Shown: positions 34,690-43,292 of the stretch, in pieces
Layout of the letters: each line of letters begins with the position of its first letter
Position numbering within the stretch: position 1 is the first letter of the stretch
NCBI RefSeq assembly: GCF_007362475.1
Contig: NZ_CP041687.1
Span: 1,550,001 to 1,614,000 of the forward strand
DNA: 64,000 nt
Direction of reading: 5' to 3'
From: Chryseobacterium sp. SNU WT5
GTDB lineage: Bacteria > Bacteroidota > Bacteroidia > Flavobacteriales > Weeksellaceae
Notes under the pieces: generated by a model
What the model was told of the DNA's origin: nothing
Databases searched by the model: none
The model's input: only the letters and a program-made list of their open reading frames with translations
Translations under genes and position numbers: made by a program

Positions 34690-35745
34690 TTATCCTCTAT
34701 TAAGAAACGCATCCCAGCCCTGGGCATTCAGAGCGATCAATTCCCCGCTTCCTCGTGCAACTAAATAATTCCCCTGTTGCAAATCAACAGCGTGACCAAT
34801 AATAGTGAAGTCAGGATGGTTTTTAATTTTCTCGAAGTCAGTCGGTGAAATAGTGAAAAGCAGTTCGTAATCTTCGCCTCCATTTAATGCACACATCACA
34901 GGATTTAAATTAAATTCTTCTGCCGTACTTATGGTTAAAGAATCCATTGGGATTTTTTCTTCATAAATTCGGAAACCAACTTTACTTTGATCAGACAGAT
35001 GAAGTGTTTCCGAAGATAATCCATCAGATACATCGATCATAGAGGTTGGTTGAATATCTAATACTTTTAAAATTGCTTTTATATCGGTTCTCGCCTCTGG
35101 TTTCAGCTGTCGTTCTAAGATATAATCGAAACCTTCCATTTCAGGCTGCATATTAGGATTGGCTAAAAATACCGAATGTTCTCTCTCCAAAATTTGCAGA
35201 CCCATATAAGCGCCACCCAGATCTCCGGTTACTACCAAAAGATCATTTTGTTTTGCGCCACTCCTGGCAACAATATTCCCGGATTCTTCTAGTCCAATAG
35301 CCGTAATGGTAATCACTAAGCCAGAGTTAGAACTGGTCGTGTCTCCACCAACTAAATCAACTTTATAGTGTTTGCATGCTAAGGATATTCCTACATAAAT
35401 CTCTTCAAGTGCTTCAACGGGAAAACGATTAGAGGCAGCAATCGCAACTAAGATCTGTGTTGGTTTTGCATTCATCGCTGCAACATCGCTGAGATTTACA
35501 GCTACCGCCTTATAACCAAGGTGCTTTAAAGGAACATATCCCAAATTGAAGTGAACGCCTTCTGCTAAGACATCGGTGGTTATGACTACTTTTTGACCTT
35601 CAGGATTAATGACCGCACAGTCATCACCAATTGAAATTTCGGTAGAAGAATTTTCAAAACTAAAGTTTTCGGTAAGGTGTTTAATTAACCCAAATTCGCC
35701 ATATACGGAAATTGGGGTTAACTCGGGATTTTTATCTTCTAACAT
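34690..35745 (-). CDS. thiL: thiamine-monophosphate kinase
   Basis: A 351-aa ThiL making thiamine diphosphate from thiamine phosphate. AIR-synthase-like fold: IGDDCAVINPEGQKVVITTD (nucleotide and Mg binding, residues about 42-61), HLGYKAVAVNLSDVAAMNA, VTGDLGGAYMG, DVSDGLSSETLHL and the GGEDYELLF block. The product is the cofactor of MenD in this window. Upstream lies a thioesterase gene, 31 nt away, likely in the same operon. Confidence 0.95.
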   Translation of the reverse strand: MLEDKNPELTPISVYGEFGLIKHLTENFSFENSSTEISIGDDCAVINPEGQKVVITTDVLAEGVHFNLGYVPLKHLGYKAVAVNLSDVAAMNAKPTQILVAIAASNRFPVEALEEIYVGISLACKHYKVDLVGGDTTSSNSGLVITITAIGLEESGNIVARSGAKQNDLLVVTGDLGGAYMGLQILEREHSVFLANPNMQPEMEGFDYILERQLKPEARTDIKAILKVLDIQPTSMIDVSDGLSSETLHLSDQSKVGFRIYEEKIPMDSLTISTAEEFNLNPVMCALNGGEDYELLFTISPTDFEKIKNHPDFTIIGHAVDLQQGNYLVARGSGELIALNAQGWDAFLNRG

Positions 35746-35776
35746 AATTTTTATTTAATGAATAAGGGAAATTGGA

Positions 35777-36319
35777 TTACTGTTCAGTAGGCTTTTCATC
35801 TTTATCCTTCTTCCAGGTGAAGGTGTTGTGCTTATGGAAGGCTTCAATATTTTCAGCTTTAAAAGGTAAATCTTTAAGATCTTGTCTGGTTAGAGTTTTT
35901 ACATTCTCGCTTTTAAATTCGTTCAACACTTCCAGGACATCATCAGGTGGAGTGGTAGATTTTCTTAACATTGTGTCAATCCAAACACCAGTTGCTTCTG
36001 CAGTTGCACAATGTGTTCCGTCCGGGAGATAGAATTTATGCACGAATTGGTAAATGCTCGCATCTTCGGACATCCCTGAAATTTGTGCAGTAACAAAAAC
36101 GGTCTGATCTGCGTAGATTTCTTTGAAAAATGAATACCTTTCATGCAGGACTACGGGACCGATCCCCCAATAGCTTAATTCCTTAAGTCCCATTTTATGG
36201 GTTTTCATGAATGCCATTCTCGTTTGAGCGCAATATTCTACATAAGACGAATTAGCCAAGTGACGGTTTGCATCAATATCGCTCCATCGTACCTCGAATT
36301 TGTAATGATAATCTGACAT
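35777..36319 (-). CDS. acyl-CoA thioesterase, hotdog fold
   Basis: About 180 aa from the ATG at 36319 (MSDYHYKFEVRWSDIDANRH), the natural family start; an upstream ATG at 36355 adds an unrelated 12-residue stretch. The catalytic Asp lies in the RWSDIDANRHLANSSYVEY block as in 4-hydroxybenzoyl-CoA thioesterase-type proteins. The substrate is unknown. Upstream of thiL on the same strand. Confidence 0.82.
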   Translation of the reverse strand: MSDYHYKFEVRWSDIDANRHLANSSYVEYCAQTRMAFMKTHKMGLKELSYWGIGPVVLHERYSFFKEIYADQTVFVTAQISGMSEDASIYQFVHKFYLPDGTHCATAEATGVWIDTMLRKSTTPPDDVLEVLNEFKSENVKTLTRQDLKDLPFKAENIEAFHKHNTFTWKKDKDEKPTEQ

Positions 36320-36491
36320 TTTTATGATTTTTAGGACGCCAATTTCCGCCTTCACTCTCCATCTTTTTTGGCACGCTTAGGCCAATACAAAAAAAAAGAT
36401 TTCCGTTCAAGTCGGGGCGCAAGTTTTACTTCAGTTGAAGTATTATTAATAATTTTCAAAATTAAGCATTAATCATGGGTTAGAAAAATGG

Positions 36492-36499
36492 TATTTTTG
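36492..36499 (+). promoter_or_regulatory. -7 promoter box (TATTTTTG) for the HI0933-like flavoprotein gene
   Basis: TATTTTTG in the intergenic gap, 66 nt before the ATG at 36566; -33 TTG not evident. Confidence 0.45.
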
Positions 36500-36565
36500 C
36501 AAATCAGCTAGAGGAAATTCTAAGGAGATTTTTACTATTTAAATTGATGATTCAGTAATTACGTT

Positions 36566-37780
36566 ATGACAAAAAGAAAGATTATCATTATCGGCGGCGG
36601 TGCAGCAGGCTTTTTCTGCGCAGCTAACCTGGATGAAACCAAATTTGATGTAATTATTTTAGAACAAAATTCGGATGTTTTGCAGAAGGTAAAAATTTCG
36701 GGAGGAGGCAGATGTAATGTTTCTCACGGATGTTTTGATCCAAAAGAACTCGTACAGTTTTATCCAAGAGGGAATAAGGAACTACTAAGTGTATTTCACA
36801 AATTTCAACCGGGCGATATGATGGAATGGCTGGATCAACGAAAGGTCTCTTTACAGATCGAAGCGGATAATCGCATATTCCCTGAAAGCAATTCCTCGCA
36901 AACGATTATTAATTCTTTTGTTTCCGAGGTTGAAAACAAGACTTTTGAAGTTAAAACGAAATCAGTCGTTTTAGATATTCAACGTGATGAAGATCAATAC
37001 ATCATCATGAGTAATACAGAGACTTACCGTGCGGATTTCGTAGTTTACACGACTGGGAGTTCCCCAAAATCACTCAATCTCATCCAAAAGCTTGGTCATT
37101 CCATTGTTAGTTTGGTACCTTCTTTATTCACATTTAATATCAAAAATGAAACTTTAAAAGACTTGATGGGAACCAGTTTCCCAAGTGCGGAGGTATTCAT
37201 TCCTCAACTAAAAATGGATGAATCCGGACCGATGCTCATTACCCATTGGGGTTTATCTGGTCCGGCGATTTTAAAACTTTCAGCTTGGAAAGCACGGGAG
37301 TTGGCGGAACTTAAATACCAGTTTCAAATTGTTATTAATTTTTTAGGAATAGATGTAGAACGGGCGGTAGAGCTGTTTGTTAATTTTCGGAAAGATAATC
37401 CTAAAAAGACGATTGGTAAAGCTAAAATATTTGACGTGACGAATAGATTCTGGCACAGAATTCTTTGGTTATCCAAAGTAGATCTAGATAAAAACATCTC
37501 CAATATTTCTACGGTAGAACTTCACAGAATTGTAGGATTTCTGTGTTCGAACAAAATGCAAGTAAGCGGAAAATCTACGTACAAGGATGAATTTGTAACT
37601 GCTGGTGGGGTAAAATTGAAAGAAATAGATTTCAAAACAATGCAATCGAAAATTTTACCGAATTTTTACCTTGCTGGTGAAGTTTTAAATATTGATGCAG
37701 TTACAGGCGGTTTCAACTTTCAGGCTTGCTGGAGTGAAGCCTGGCTGATTGCTGAGGATTTAAATAGCAAGATGTTTTAA
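36566..37780 (+). CDS. HI0933-like FAD-dependent oxidoreductase
   Basis: A 404-aa flavoprotein of the HI0933/BaiN family (often called aminoacetone oxidase family). FAD-binding GGGAAGFFCA is at about 10-19; the family's KISGGGRCNVSH follows near 43-54, and the late FAD contact is VTGGFNFQACWSEAW. Members reduce or oxidise varied small molecules; the true substrate is unknown. Confidence 0.85.
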   Translation: MTKRKIIIIGGGAAGFFCAANLDETKFDVIILEQNSDVLQKVKISGGGRCNVSHGCFDPKELVQFYPRGNKELLSVFHKFQPGDMMEWLDQRKVSLQIEADNRIFPESNSSQTIINSFVSEVENKTFEVKTKSVVLDIQRDEDQYIIMSNTETYRADFVVYTTGSSPKSLNLIQKLGHSIVSLVPSLFTFNIKNETLKDLMGTSFPSAEVFIPQLKMDESGPMLITHWGLSGPAILKLSAWKARELAELKYQFQIVINFLGIDVERAVELFVNFRKDNPKKTIGKAKIFDVTNRFWHRILWLSKVDLDKNISNISTVELHRIVGFLCSNKMQVSGKSTYKDEFVTAGGVKLKEIDFKTMQSKILPNFYLAGEVLNIDAVTGGFNFQACWSEAWLIAEDLNSKMF

Positions 37781-37843
37781 GTTTACTAAAACTATATTTT
37801 CAGTAAACAATTAATTTATTAAATTTGAACAAATATAAAAATA

Positions 37844-38161
37844 ATGAAAAAAATATATCTGATTCTCATAGTACTTCTTTTTTTAACTTCTTGTCAGACC
37901 CGAGTAGTAAGTATACAGAAACCTATTCAGAATAATTCAATTGAATTGTACCAAAAATATACGATCCAAACAAATGATGCAAAAATAGTGAAGGTAGAAG
38001 TTCTAAGACAAGATAATGAAGCTATTTATGGGAAACTAAAAAGTGGGGAAGAAGTAATTATTAAGAAAAGTGATATCCGTGAAGCGAAAAAATTAGATTT
38101 GCTTTCATCTATCGCTCTTGCGCTGGCTGCTCTTGCAGCTGTAATTTTTGTCCCTATTTAA
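37844..38161 (+). CDS. small lipoprotein with C-terminal membrane helix
   Basis: 105 aa. Lipobox LTSC at about 15-18 after a hydrophobic start; a middle charged part where residues alternate as in short beta strands (KVEVLRQDNEAIYGKLKSGEEVIIKKSDI); and a C-terminal hydrophobic segment (about 87-104). Not assigned to a family. Ends before a terminator hairpin. Confidence 0.6.
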   Translation: MKKIYLILIVLLFLTSCQTRVVSIQKPIQNNSIELYQKYTIQTNDAKIVKVEVLRQDNEAIYGKLKSGEEVIIKKSDIREAKKLDLLSSIALALAALAAVIFVPI

Positions 38162-38182
38162 TTTTATATTCCTTAATAAAAC

Positions 38183-38214
38183 AAAGGAGCATTCCAAAAT
38201 AGGTTTGCTCCTTT
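38183..38214. terminator. terminator between the small lipoprotein and antiporter genes
   Basis: A 9-bp stem AAAGGAGCA / TGCTCCTTT, 14-nt loop, then TTTT on the right. May serve both convergent genes. Confidence 0.6.
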
Positions 38215-38236
38215 TTTATATAGTATTATTTGTAGT

Positions 38237-40366
38237 CTATTTAAAAAGTCTTCCTACAATATTTCCGATTTCTATAAAATCGCTGGCATTCCCAATATCT
38301 CTGGTATCTTTTGTATAATCTACTTCATTTCGATTGCTGGGAAATATCAGAAGGAAATTCTTTTCACGAAGATGCTGATTCAGTAGGTTAGGAATTTGTT
38401 GCATTTGAGGCACATAGGATGCCATTTTGCGGTGTGCCATAAATAAAATAAGCGCATCGTTATCTTTCATTTTACCAAAGACTTTTGGCAGTTCATTCCA
38501 ATCATTAAAAATAATAAAACGGGCCTCTATATTTGATTTGTTTTTAATCTTCTCAATCATTTTGACCGTCGCATCATTTCCATAAAACTCAATTTCTGCA
38601 CCTGAATTTCTGGCAATATTCCAAACCTTTAATAAGGAATGGAAAAAGCGAGGTTCTTGAGAAGCATTCTCTGGAATGATAACGGCGTATTTCTGAATCG
38701 TTGCAATTGGCTGTGATGCTTGGTAGACGAGTACATCCGCAAGGCTGTTATTCAAGTAACCACTGTATAAATTATAAACGAAGCTAGGTGAGAAACCTTT
38801 TTCGTGGTTGATCCCGATAATAAGGTCAGTAATTCCGTTCACCTTTATTTCATTGTTTATTCCTTCAATTAAATCGGTATCGTATCGTGTAAGTGGCGTA
38901 ATATTGACATCTGCTGACGCTCCAATATTTACAACTTCATGGAGTAATGCTTCTGCATGTTTTTTAGAGGAGTCATTTTTCTCTTCATTGATAATGTTGA
39001 GCGCATATAGCCCTGCAGTTTTGTTTTTTGATCTTATTAAAAGTGCCAGATTAGTTAGAGGTTCTACTGTGTTTAAATGGTTGACCGCAAGTAAAATATT
39101 CTCCTTTTCGGGATTAGTATCAGCGATTGTATTTTCGTTATCCGCTTTTACTAATTTCTCGCCATTTTTCTGGGTGACAAAAGAGGAAATAGTACAGGAG
39201 ATCAAAATAAGAAGAATGCTCCCATTCAACACACTTTCATCAAGTAGTCGGATTGGTTCACCCAAATCATTTTCTCCCAGGATAATATTATATCCAACCA
39301 TAACAGTTGCTAAGGTTGCAGCTGCTGAAGCAGAACTTAGTCCAAATATAATTCCGCCTTCTGCTTTGGTGTAAGAAAAGGTTTTCTGAGTAGCAATAGA
39401 GGCTAAATACTTCCCACCAATAGAAATTGAAATCATCAGAACAGCCACTTTGATTGTTTCGAAATCTTTAAAGAAGACCGTGAAATCAATTAACATTCCT
39501 ACACTGATCAGAAAGAAGGGAATAAAGATGGCGTTTCCTACAAATTCTACTCGGTTCATCAAGGAAGACGTGTGTGGAATAAGCTTGTTTAAAGCCAGAC
39601 CAGCTAAGAAGGCGCCGATGATCGCTTCAATTCCTGCGAGTTCTGCTAACAATGCTGCGAGATAGATCATGACCAGTACGAAAATATACTGTGAAATTTT
39701 ATCCTGAACTTTTTTAAAAAACCATCTCGCTACGATTGGAAATCCGAAAAGGACGACAGCAGCAAATACAATGATCCCAACGGAAAGTTGAGTCCAGAAC
39801 GCAGCATTAACTTCGCCAGTTGTCATACCTACTACGATTGCTAAAACGAGTAGCGCAAGGATATCTGTTATAACGGTTCCGCCTACTGTGATATTAACAG
39901 CACGATTTTTTACAACTCCCAGTTTGCTAATTATAGGATATGAAATTAAAGTGTGCGATGAGAATATACTTGCAAATAGAAAGGAGGTTAGCCAATTGTA
40001 ATGTAAAATAAAATGAGCAGCAGCGATACCAAACATAAAGGGAATTACAAAAGTGTAACCTCCGAAACCCAAGCTTTTCCACTTATTCTTTTTGAATTCG
40101 GCCAAATCGATTTCAAGACCGGCAAGAAACATAATATAAAGGAGCCCGGTAGTTCCTGTGACTACAATACTGCTGTCTCGTGTAAGGATATTAAATCCAT
40201 TCGGACCAATGATGGCGCCAGCGATGATGAGGCCTAATAGATGAGGAACCTTAATTTTGTTGAGTAGTAAAGGTGCGGACAGAATGATTATCAAAACGAC
40301 CAAAAACTTCAGAACTGGATCTTCCAGTGGAAGATCGAAATGGGACACTTTTAAAATCGTGAACAT
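38237..40366 (-). CDS. CPA2-type cation:proton antiporter with C-terminal universal-stress-like region
   Basis: 709 aa. The first about 400 residues hold 12-13 hydrophobic segments of a Na+/H+ or K+/H+ antiporter (Pfam Na_H_Exchanger), with PHLLGLIIAGAIIGPNGF near the start and the conserved acidic pair region GIEAIIGAFLAGLALN. The last 300 residues are soluble and look like two tandem universal stress protein-type domains, a fusion common in Bacteroidota. Probable role in ion and pH balance. The ion is not known. Confidence 0.85.
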   Translation of the reverse strand: MFTILKVSHFDLPLEDPVLKFLVVLIIILSAPLLLNKIKVPHLLGLIIAGAIIGPNGFNILTRDSSIVVTGTTGLLYIMFLAGLEIDLAEFKKNKWKSLGFGGYTFVIPFMFGIAAAHFILHYNWLTSFLFASIFSSHTLISYPIISKLGVVKNRAVNITVGGTVITDILALLVLAIVVGMTTGEVNAAFWTQLSVGIIVFAAVVLFGFPIVARWFFKKVQDKISQYIFVLVMIYLAALLAELAGIEAIIGAFLAGLALNKLIPHTSSLMNRVEFVGNAIFIPFFLISVGMLIDFTVFFKDFETIKVAVLMISISIGGKYLASIATQKTFSYTKAEGGIIFGLSSASAAATLATVMVGYNIILGENDLGEPIRLLDESVLNGSILLILISCTISSFVTQKNGEKLVKADNENTIADTNPEKENILLAVNHLNTVEPLTNLALLIRSKNKTAGLYALNIINEEKNDSSKKHAEALLHEVVNIGASADVNITPLTRYDTDLIEGINNEIKVNGITDLIIGINHEKGFSPSFVYNLYSGYLNNSLADVLVYQASQPIATIQKYAVIIPENASQEPRFFHSLLKVWNIARNSGAEIEFYGNDATVKMIEKIKNKSNIEARFIIFNDWNELPKVFGKMKDNDALILFMAHRKMASYVPQMQQIPNLLNQHLREKNFLLIFPSNRNEVDYTKDTRDIGNASDFIEIGNIVGRLFK

Positions 40367-40369
40367 AAT

Positions 40370-40909
40370 TTAGTTTTTGATTTTTTCTAATTCAATCGAG
40401 AATTTAGAAGTACAGGTTTCGCGCTTTAATTCTCGACTGCCTTTAATTCTATTGCCATTAGGATCTGGCATTTGCAATATGATTTCTGAAGTGCCAGCAC
40501 TTTTATCTGATTTAAGGTTTAGCTCGGCATTAGAATATTCGCCACTGTAAAATTTTTCACCTCCAGTTTTATTGGTAATCTTTACGCCGTCAGCAGAAAT
40601 TTCCCAAATATCATTTCTTTGATCGCCAATAACATTTTCCGAGCAGTCCGATTCAGTACACACCATCTTACCATTATATTTACCAATAATAGAGGCTGGG
40701 ATATGATTGGTACTGATCGAATCGGGGAGGCTTTCAATACTGTCACGTAAGGCTTCAAGTTGAGCAAATTCCTGTTGTTTTGCCACCAAATCCTGCTCTC
40801 TCGTAAGAAGTTCTGATTCTCTCTGATTAAGTTGTTTCTCTTTTTCCGGGTTGTCACATGAAGTAGCAAATAAGAAACAACTTAAAAAAAGTATAATACT
40901 ATATTTCAT
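40370..40909 (-). CDS. lipoprotein with N-terminal coiled coil
   Basis: 179 aa. Lipobox ATSC at about 15-18, then a Glu/Gln/Arg-rich coiled coil (about 20-55, KEKQLNQRESELLTREQDL), then a beta-rich domain with a Cys pair (MVCTESDCSEN). The gene ends 3 nt before the antiporter start and shares its direction, so they may be one transcript. A (TTA)7 tract lies directly upstream of the ATG. Function unknown. Confidence 0.6.
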   Translation of the reverse strand: MKYSIILFLSCFLFATSCDNPEKEKQLNQRESELLTREQDLVAKQQEFAQLEALRDSIESLPDSISTNHIPASIIGKYNGKMVCTESDCSENVIGDQRNDIWEISADGVKITNKTGGEKFYSGEYSNAELNLKSDKSAGTSEIILQMPDPNGNRIKGSRELKRETCTSKFSIELEKIKN

Positions 40910-40911
40910 TT

Positions 40912-40932
40912 TTATTATTATTATTATTATTA
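40912..40932. repeat. (TTA)7 trinucleotide microsatellite
   Basis: Seven perfect copies of TTA immediately upstream (minus-strand sense) of the coiled-coil lipoprotein ATG, in its 5' leader or promoter. Length change by slippage could change spacing or translation. Confidence 0.85.
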
Positions 40933-40959
40933 TTTGGGTTACCCTTAAAAATATAAAAA

Positions 40960-40987
40960 AAATCCCGAATAATAAAATGCGGGATTT
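40960..40987 (-). terminator. terminator after psd
   Basis: An 8-bp stem AAATCCCG / CGGGATTT with a 12-nt loop, followed on the minus strand by an eight-T run. Confidence 0.75.
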
Positions 40988-41012
40988 GTTCTCGTAGTAT
41001 TTTCACTTTTAC

Positions 41013-41666
41013 TTATTCGGTCATTTTTGCAATAACATCAATTCCACCTTTCGTTTTATCTCCGATTTTGCAAGTAATTTCTGTGTCTATTGGTAAAAAG
41101 ACGTCCATCCTTGAACCAAATTTTATAAATCCAAATTCATGTCCGGCTTTTGCAACATCACCTTCGGTGCATTTCATTACGATCCGTCTGGCCACATATC
41201 CCGCAATCTGTCGAAATACGACTTGATGATGTGTTAAACTTTCTACCGCAACTGTTGTTCTTTCATTTTCCGTGGAAGACTTTTCATGCCAGGCAACCAA
41301 GTATTTCCCAGGATGGTATTTCTTGTAAATAACATTGCCGGACACAGGATATCTACAGATGTGAACATTCAGTGGGGACATGAAAATTGAGATCTGAATT
41401 GCTTTACCTTTAATAAATTCATTTTCTTCAACTTCTTTGATCATCACTACTTTTCCGTCTACCGGTGCAATCACATTTTCTTTATGATCCAAAATATCCC
41501 GATTGGGTACCCGGAAGAACCAAAATACCAATCCGTAAACAAGCAAGAGAGGGATAATAATTGCGAGACCCCATATTTCAAGGTAATAAACAGATAAAAG
41601 GGCAATGATAATAAAAGCAATACTTGCTACAGTAATTGTTCCTTTGGATTCTTTATGAAGTTTCAT
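41013..41666 (-). CDS. psd: phosphatidylserine decarboxylase family protein
   Basis: 217 aa. Two hydrophobic segments (about 10-28 and 31-50) precede the enzymatic domain. The self-cleavage site is FGS (Gly184-Ser185), where the pyruvoyl group forms; FIKFGSRMDVFLP matches the short Psd subfamily. It makes phosphatidylethanolamine. The 2-nt gap to cdsA shows one operon for phospholipid synthesis. Confidence 0.9.
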   Translation of the reverse strand: MKLHKESKGTITVASIAFIIIALLSVYYLEIWGLAIIIPLLLVYGLVFWFFRVPNRDILDHKENVIAPVDGKVVMIKEVEENEFIKGKAIQISIFMSPLNVHICRYPVSGNVIYKKYHPGKYLVAWHEKSSTENERTTVAVESLTHHQVVFRQIAGYVARRIVMKCTEGDVAKAGHEFGFIKFGSRMDVFLPIDTEITCKIGDKTKGGIDVIAKMTE

Positions 41667-41668
41667 TT

Positions 41669-42544
41669 CTAAACTAGTTTTTCTAAAATAAAGTACAAAT
41701 ATACGACAGGTACGCAGATAATAAAACTATCGAGCCGATCTAAAATTCCGCCGTGTCCGGGAATGATGTTTCCTGAGTCTTTTACACCGAAACTTCGCTT
41801 CAGCTGGCTTTCCACAAGATCACCCAAAGGCGCAAAAACGGAGACTAAAAATCCGACGATTATAAAATTACCCCGTAATTCAGGGTAGTACATTTCTATA
41901 AAATAGCCAAGTATAATGGTGAAGAAAACCCCGCCGCCAAACCCTTCCCAGGTTTTTTTTGGAGAAATTTTCGGAGCCATTTTGTGTTTGCCAAAAAACT
42001 TGCCAGTGAAATAGGCAAATGAGTCACTACTCCATATCAAGACGAAAAGGAAGAAAACCTCTAATGTAAAGGTGTGTCCATCTGTTGAAAATTTAGGCAA
42101 ACCTAGAGCGAAGCCAAAAGGTAAAGCAGTGTATATCGCAGTAAATATAAGTTTTCCATTGTCGAAATATAACTCCTTAGAAAAGCGAAATAAAGTCACA
42201 ATAGCGATTAGAATGAGTAAAAGCGCTAAAATTTCAGATAAATTAAAGTCGAAATAGAAACCGTGCTGAAAATATCTTTTCGAGAAACGATAAAATACTA
42301 GTACGATAATAGGGAAAACTAACCATTTCTCCCAGCTTTTGGGATCAAACTTCATCATTTTGATACATTCCCAACCTCCTACAAATAGGAAGAAAGTGAT
42401 GAGTCCATAATAAAGGTCCTGTTGTTTAACTAAATTGGGAGAGATTGTATTGATCCATTCCGCGCCAATCGGAGTTGTGCAAATGATCACTAGGAATCCG
42501 TACAAAGCTCCTCCAAATAGCCGTAGAACTAAATTTTTATCCAA
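41669..42544 (-). CDS. cdsA: phosphatidate cytidylyltransferase
   Basis: A 291-aa membrane enzyme making CDP-diacylglycerol from phosphatidate. About eight hydrophobic segments. The family signature near the C-terminus is present: KRSFGVKDSGNIIPGHGGILDRLDS, in two adjoining pieces. It feeds the pathway to Psd encoded next. Part of the rsfS-ftsH-LUD-cdsA-psd strand. Confidence 0.93.
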   Translation of the reverse strand: MDKNLVLRLFGGALYGFLVIICTTPIGAEWINTISPNLVKQQDLYYGLITFFLFVGGWECIKMMKFDPKSWEKWLVFPIIVLVFYRFSKRYFQHGFYFDFNLSEILALLLILIAIVTLFRFSKELYFDNGKLIFTAIYTALPFGFALGLPKFSTDGHTFTLEVFFLFVLIWSSDSFAYFTGKFFGKHKMAPKISPKKTWEGFGGGVFFTIILGYFIEMYYPELRGNFIIVGFLVSVFAPLGDLVESQLKRSFGVKDSGNIIPGHGGILDRLDSFIICVPVVYLYFILEKLV

Positions 42545-42600
42545 GATTTTATGATTTATTTTTTAAGAATTCAGACACCGTCAGTTATTATCGAAAGAAT

Positions 42601-43182
42601 TTAATCTTCCAGCAAAAGTAAGAAAAGTTTAGTATTATCCTTATTTGGGGTGTCTAGTTTGGAATTGCTACCGCTAATCGATGTGAGGTTACGGATGTTA
42701 CCATTTCTTTTAATTTTACTCATGGCATCGTTTAAGTTGGTCACAATTTGTGAGACATTGGCCATGATAATAATTTTTTCTGGTAATCTGGATGAGTGAT
42801 AATGAAGAATATTATTGTGTGAGAGCATGATCCTGCCGTCAAAAGCAATTAAATATTCACAAGTGATAAAAGCACAATCGTTAAAAAGTTCTAAGTCTTT
42901 GGTGTAATTTACATCGATGACATCCAGAAAATTTTTCAGATCAGAGTCCCAACAAAATACAGACTTGACTTGCTCGATTTTTAAGATGTGGTTCAGCGTC
43001 TGCAAAGCTTCAGCTTCATCCGCACAGTAATTGAAAAAACCTCCAGAATGAGTAAAAAGTTGCGCAAACTTGTAATCTAGATCAGCATTTTTTAGTTGAT
43101 CTCCAAGTTTGACAAAATCCTGCGAATCATCTTCATCAGGTTGATTTAATATTTTTCCTACAAGTTTTTTAAATAGACTCAA
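42601..43182 (-). CDS. LUD domain protein
   Basis: A 193-aa cytoplasmic protein resembling the LUD (lactate utilisation, LutB/LutC) domain found as a single-domain gene in this neighbourhood in Flavobacteriia. No LutB-type Fe-S cysteine clusters are present, so it cannot act as the electron-transfer subunit. Role unknown; gene order with ftsH and cdsA seems conserved in the class (from memory). Confidence 0.65.
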   Translation of the reverse strand: MSLFKKLVGKILNQPDEDDSQDFVKLGDQLKNADLDYKFAQLFTHSGGFFNYCADEAEALQTLNHILKIEQVKSVFCWDSDLKNFLDVIDVNYTKDLELFNDCAFITCEYLIAFDGRIMLSHNNILHYHSSRLPEKIIIMANVSQIVTNLNDAMSKIKRNGNIRNLTSISGSNSKLDTPNKDNTKLFLLLLED

Positions 43183-43250
43183 TTTCCGTCGTTTAAGCGT
43201 ATGTTATACAAAAATAGAAAATATTTGGTTAAACTATCAATTTAATGCAA

Positions 43251-43290
43251 AAAACCCTGATTATTTGCTTTAATGAATAATCAGGGTTTT
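43251..43290 (-). terminator. terminator after ftsH
   Basis: A perfect 15-bp stem (AAAACCCTGATTATT / AATAATCAGGGTTTT) with a 10-nt loop. It separates ftsH from the LUD gene downstream on the same strand, so LUD-cdsA-psd probably has its own promoter or depends on readthrough. Confidence 0.8.
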
Positions 43291-43292
43291 TT

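Noticed and set aside
36566-37780. Assignment as aminoacetone oxidase with a set reaction
   Set aside because: The name is inherited within the family; the sequence shows only an HI0933-like FAD protein.
37781-37808. Hairpin GTTTACT / AGTAAAC after the flavoprotein gene
   Set aside because: Stem is only 7 bp with a long AT loop and no T-run, so I do not call it a terminator.
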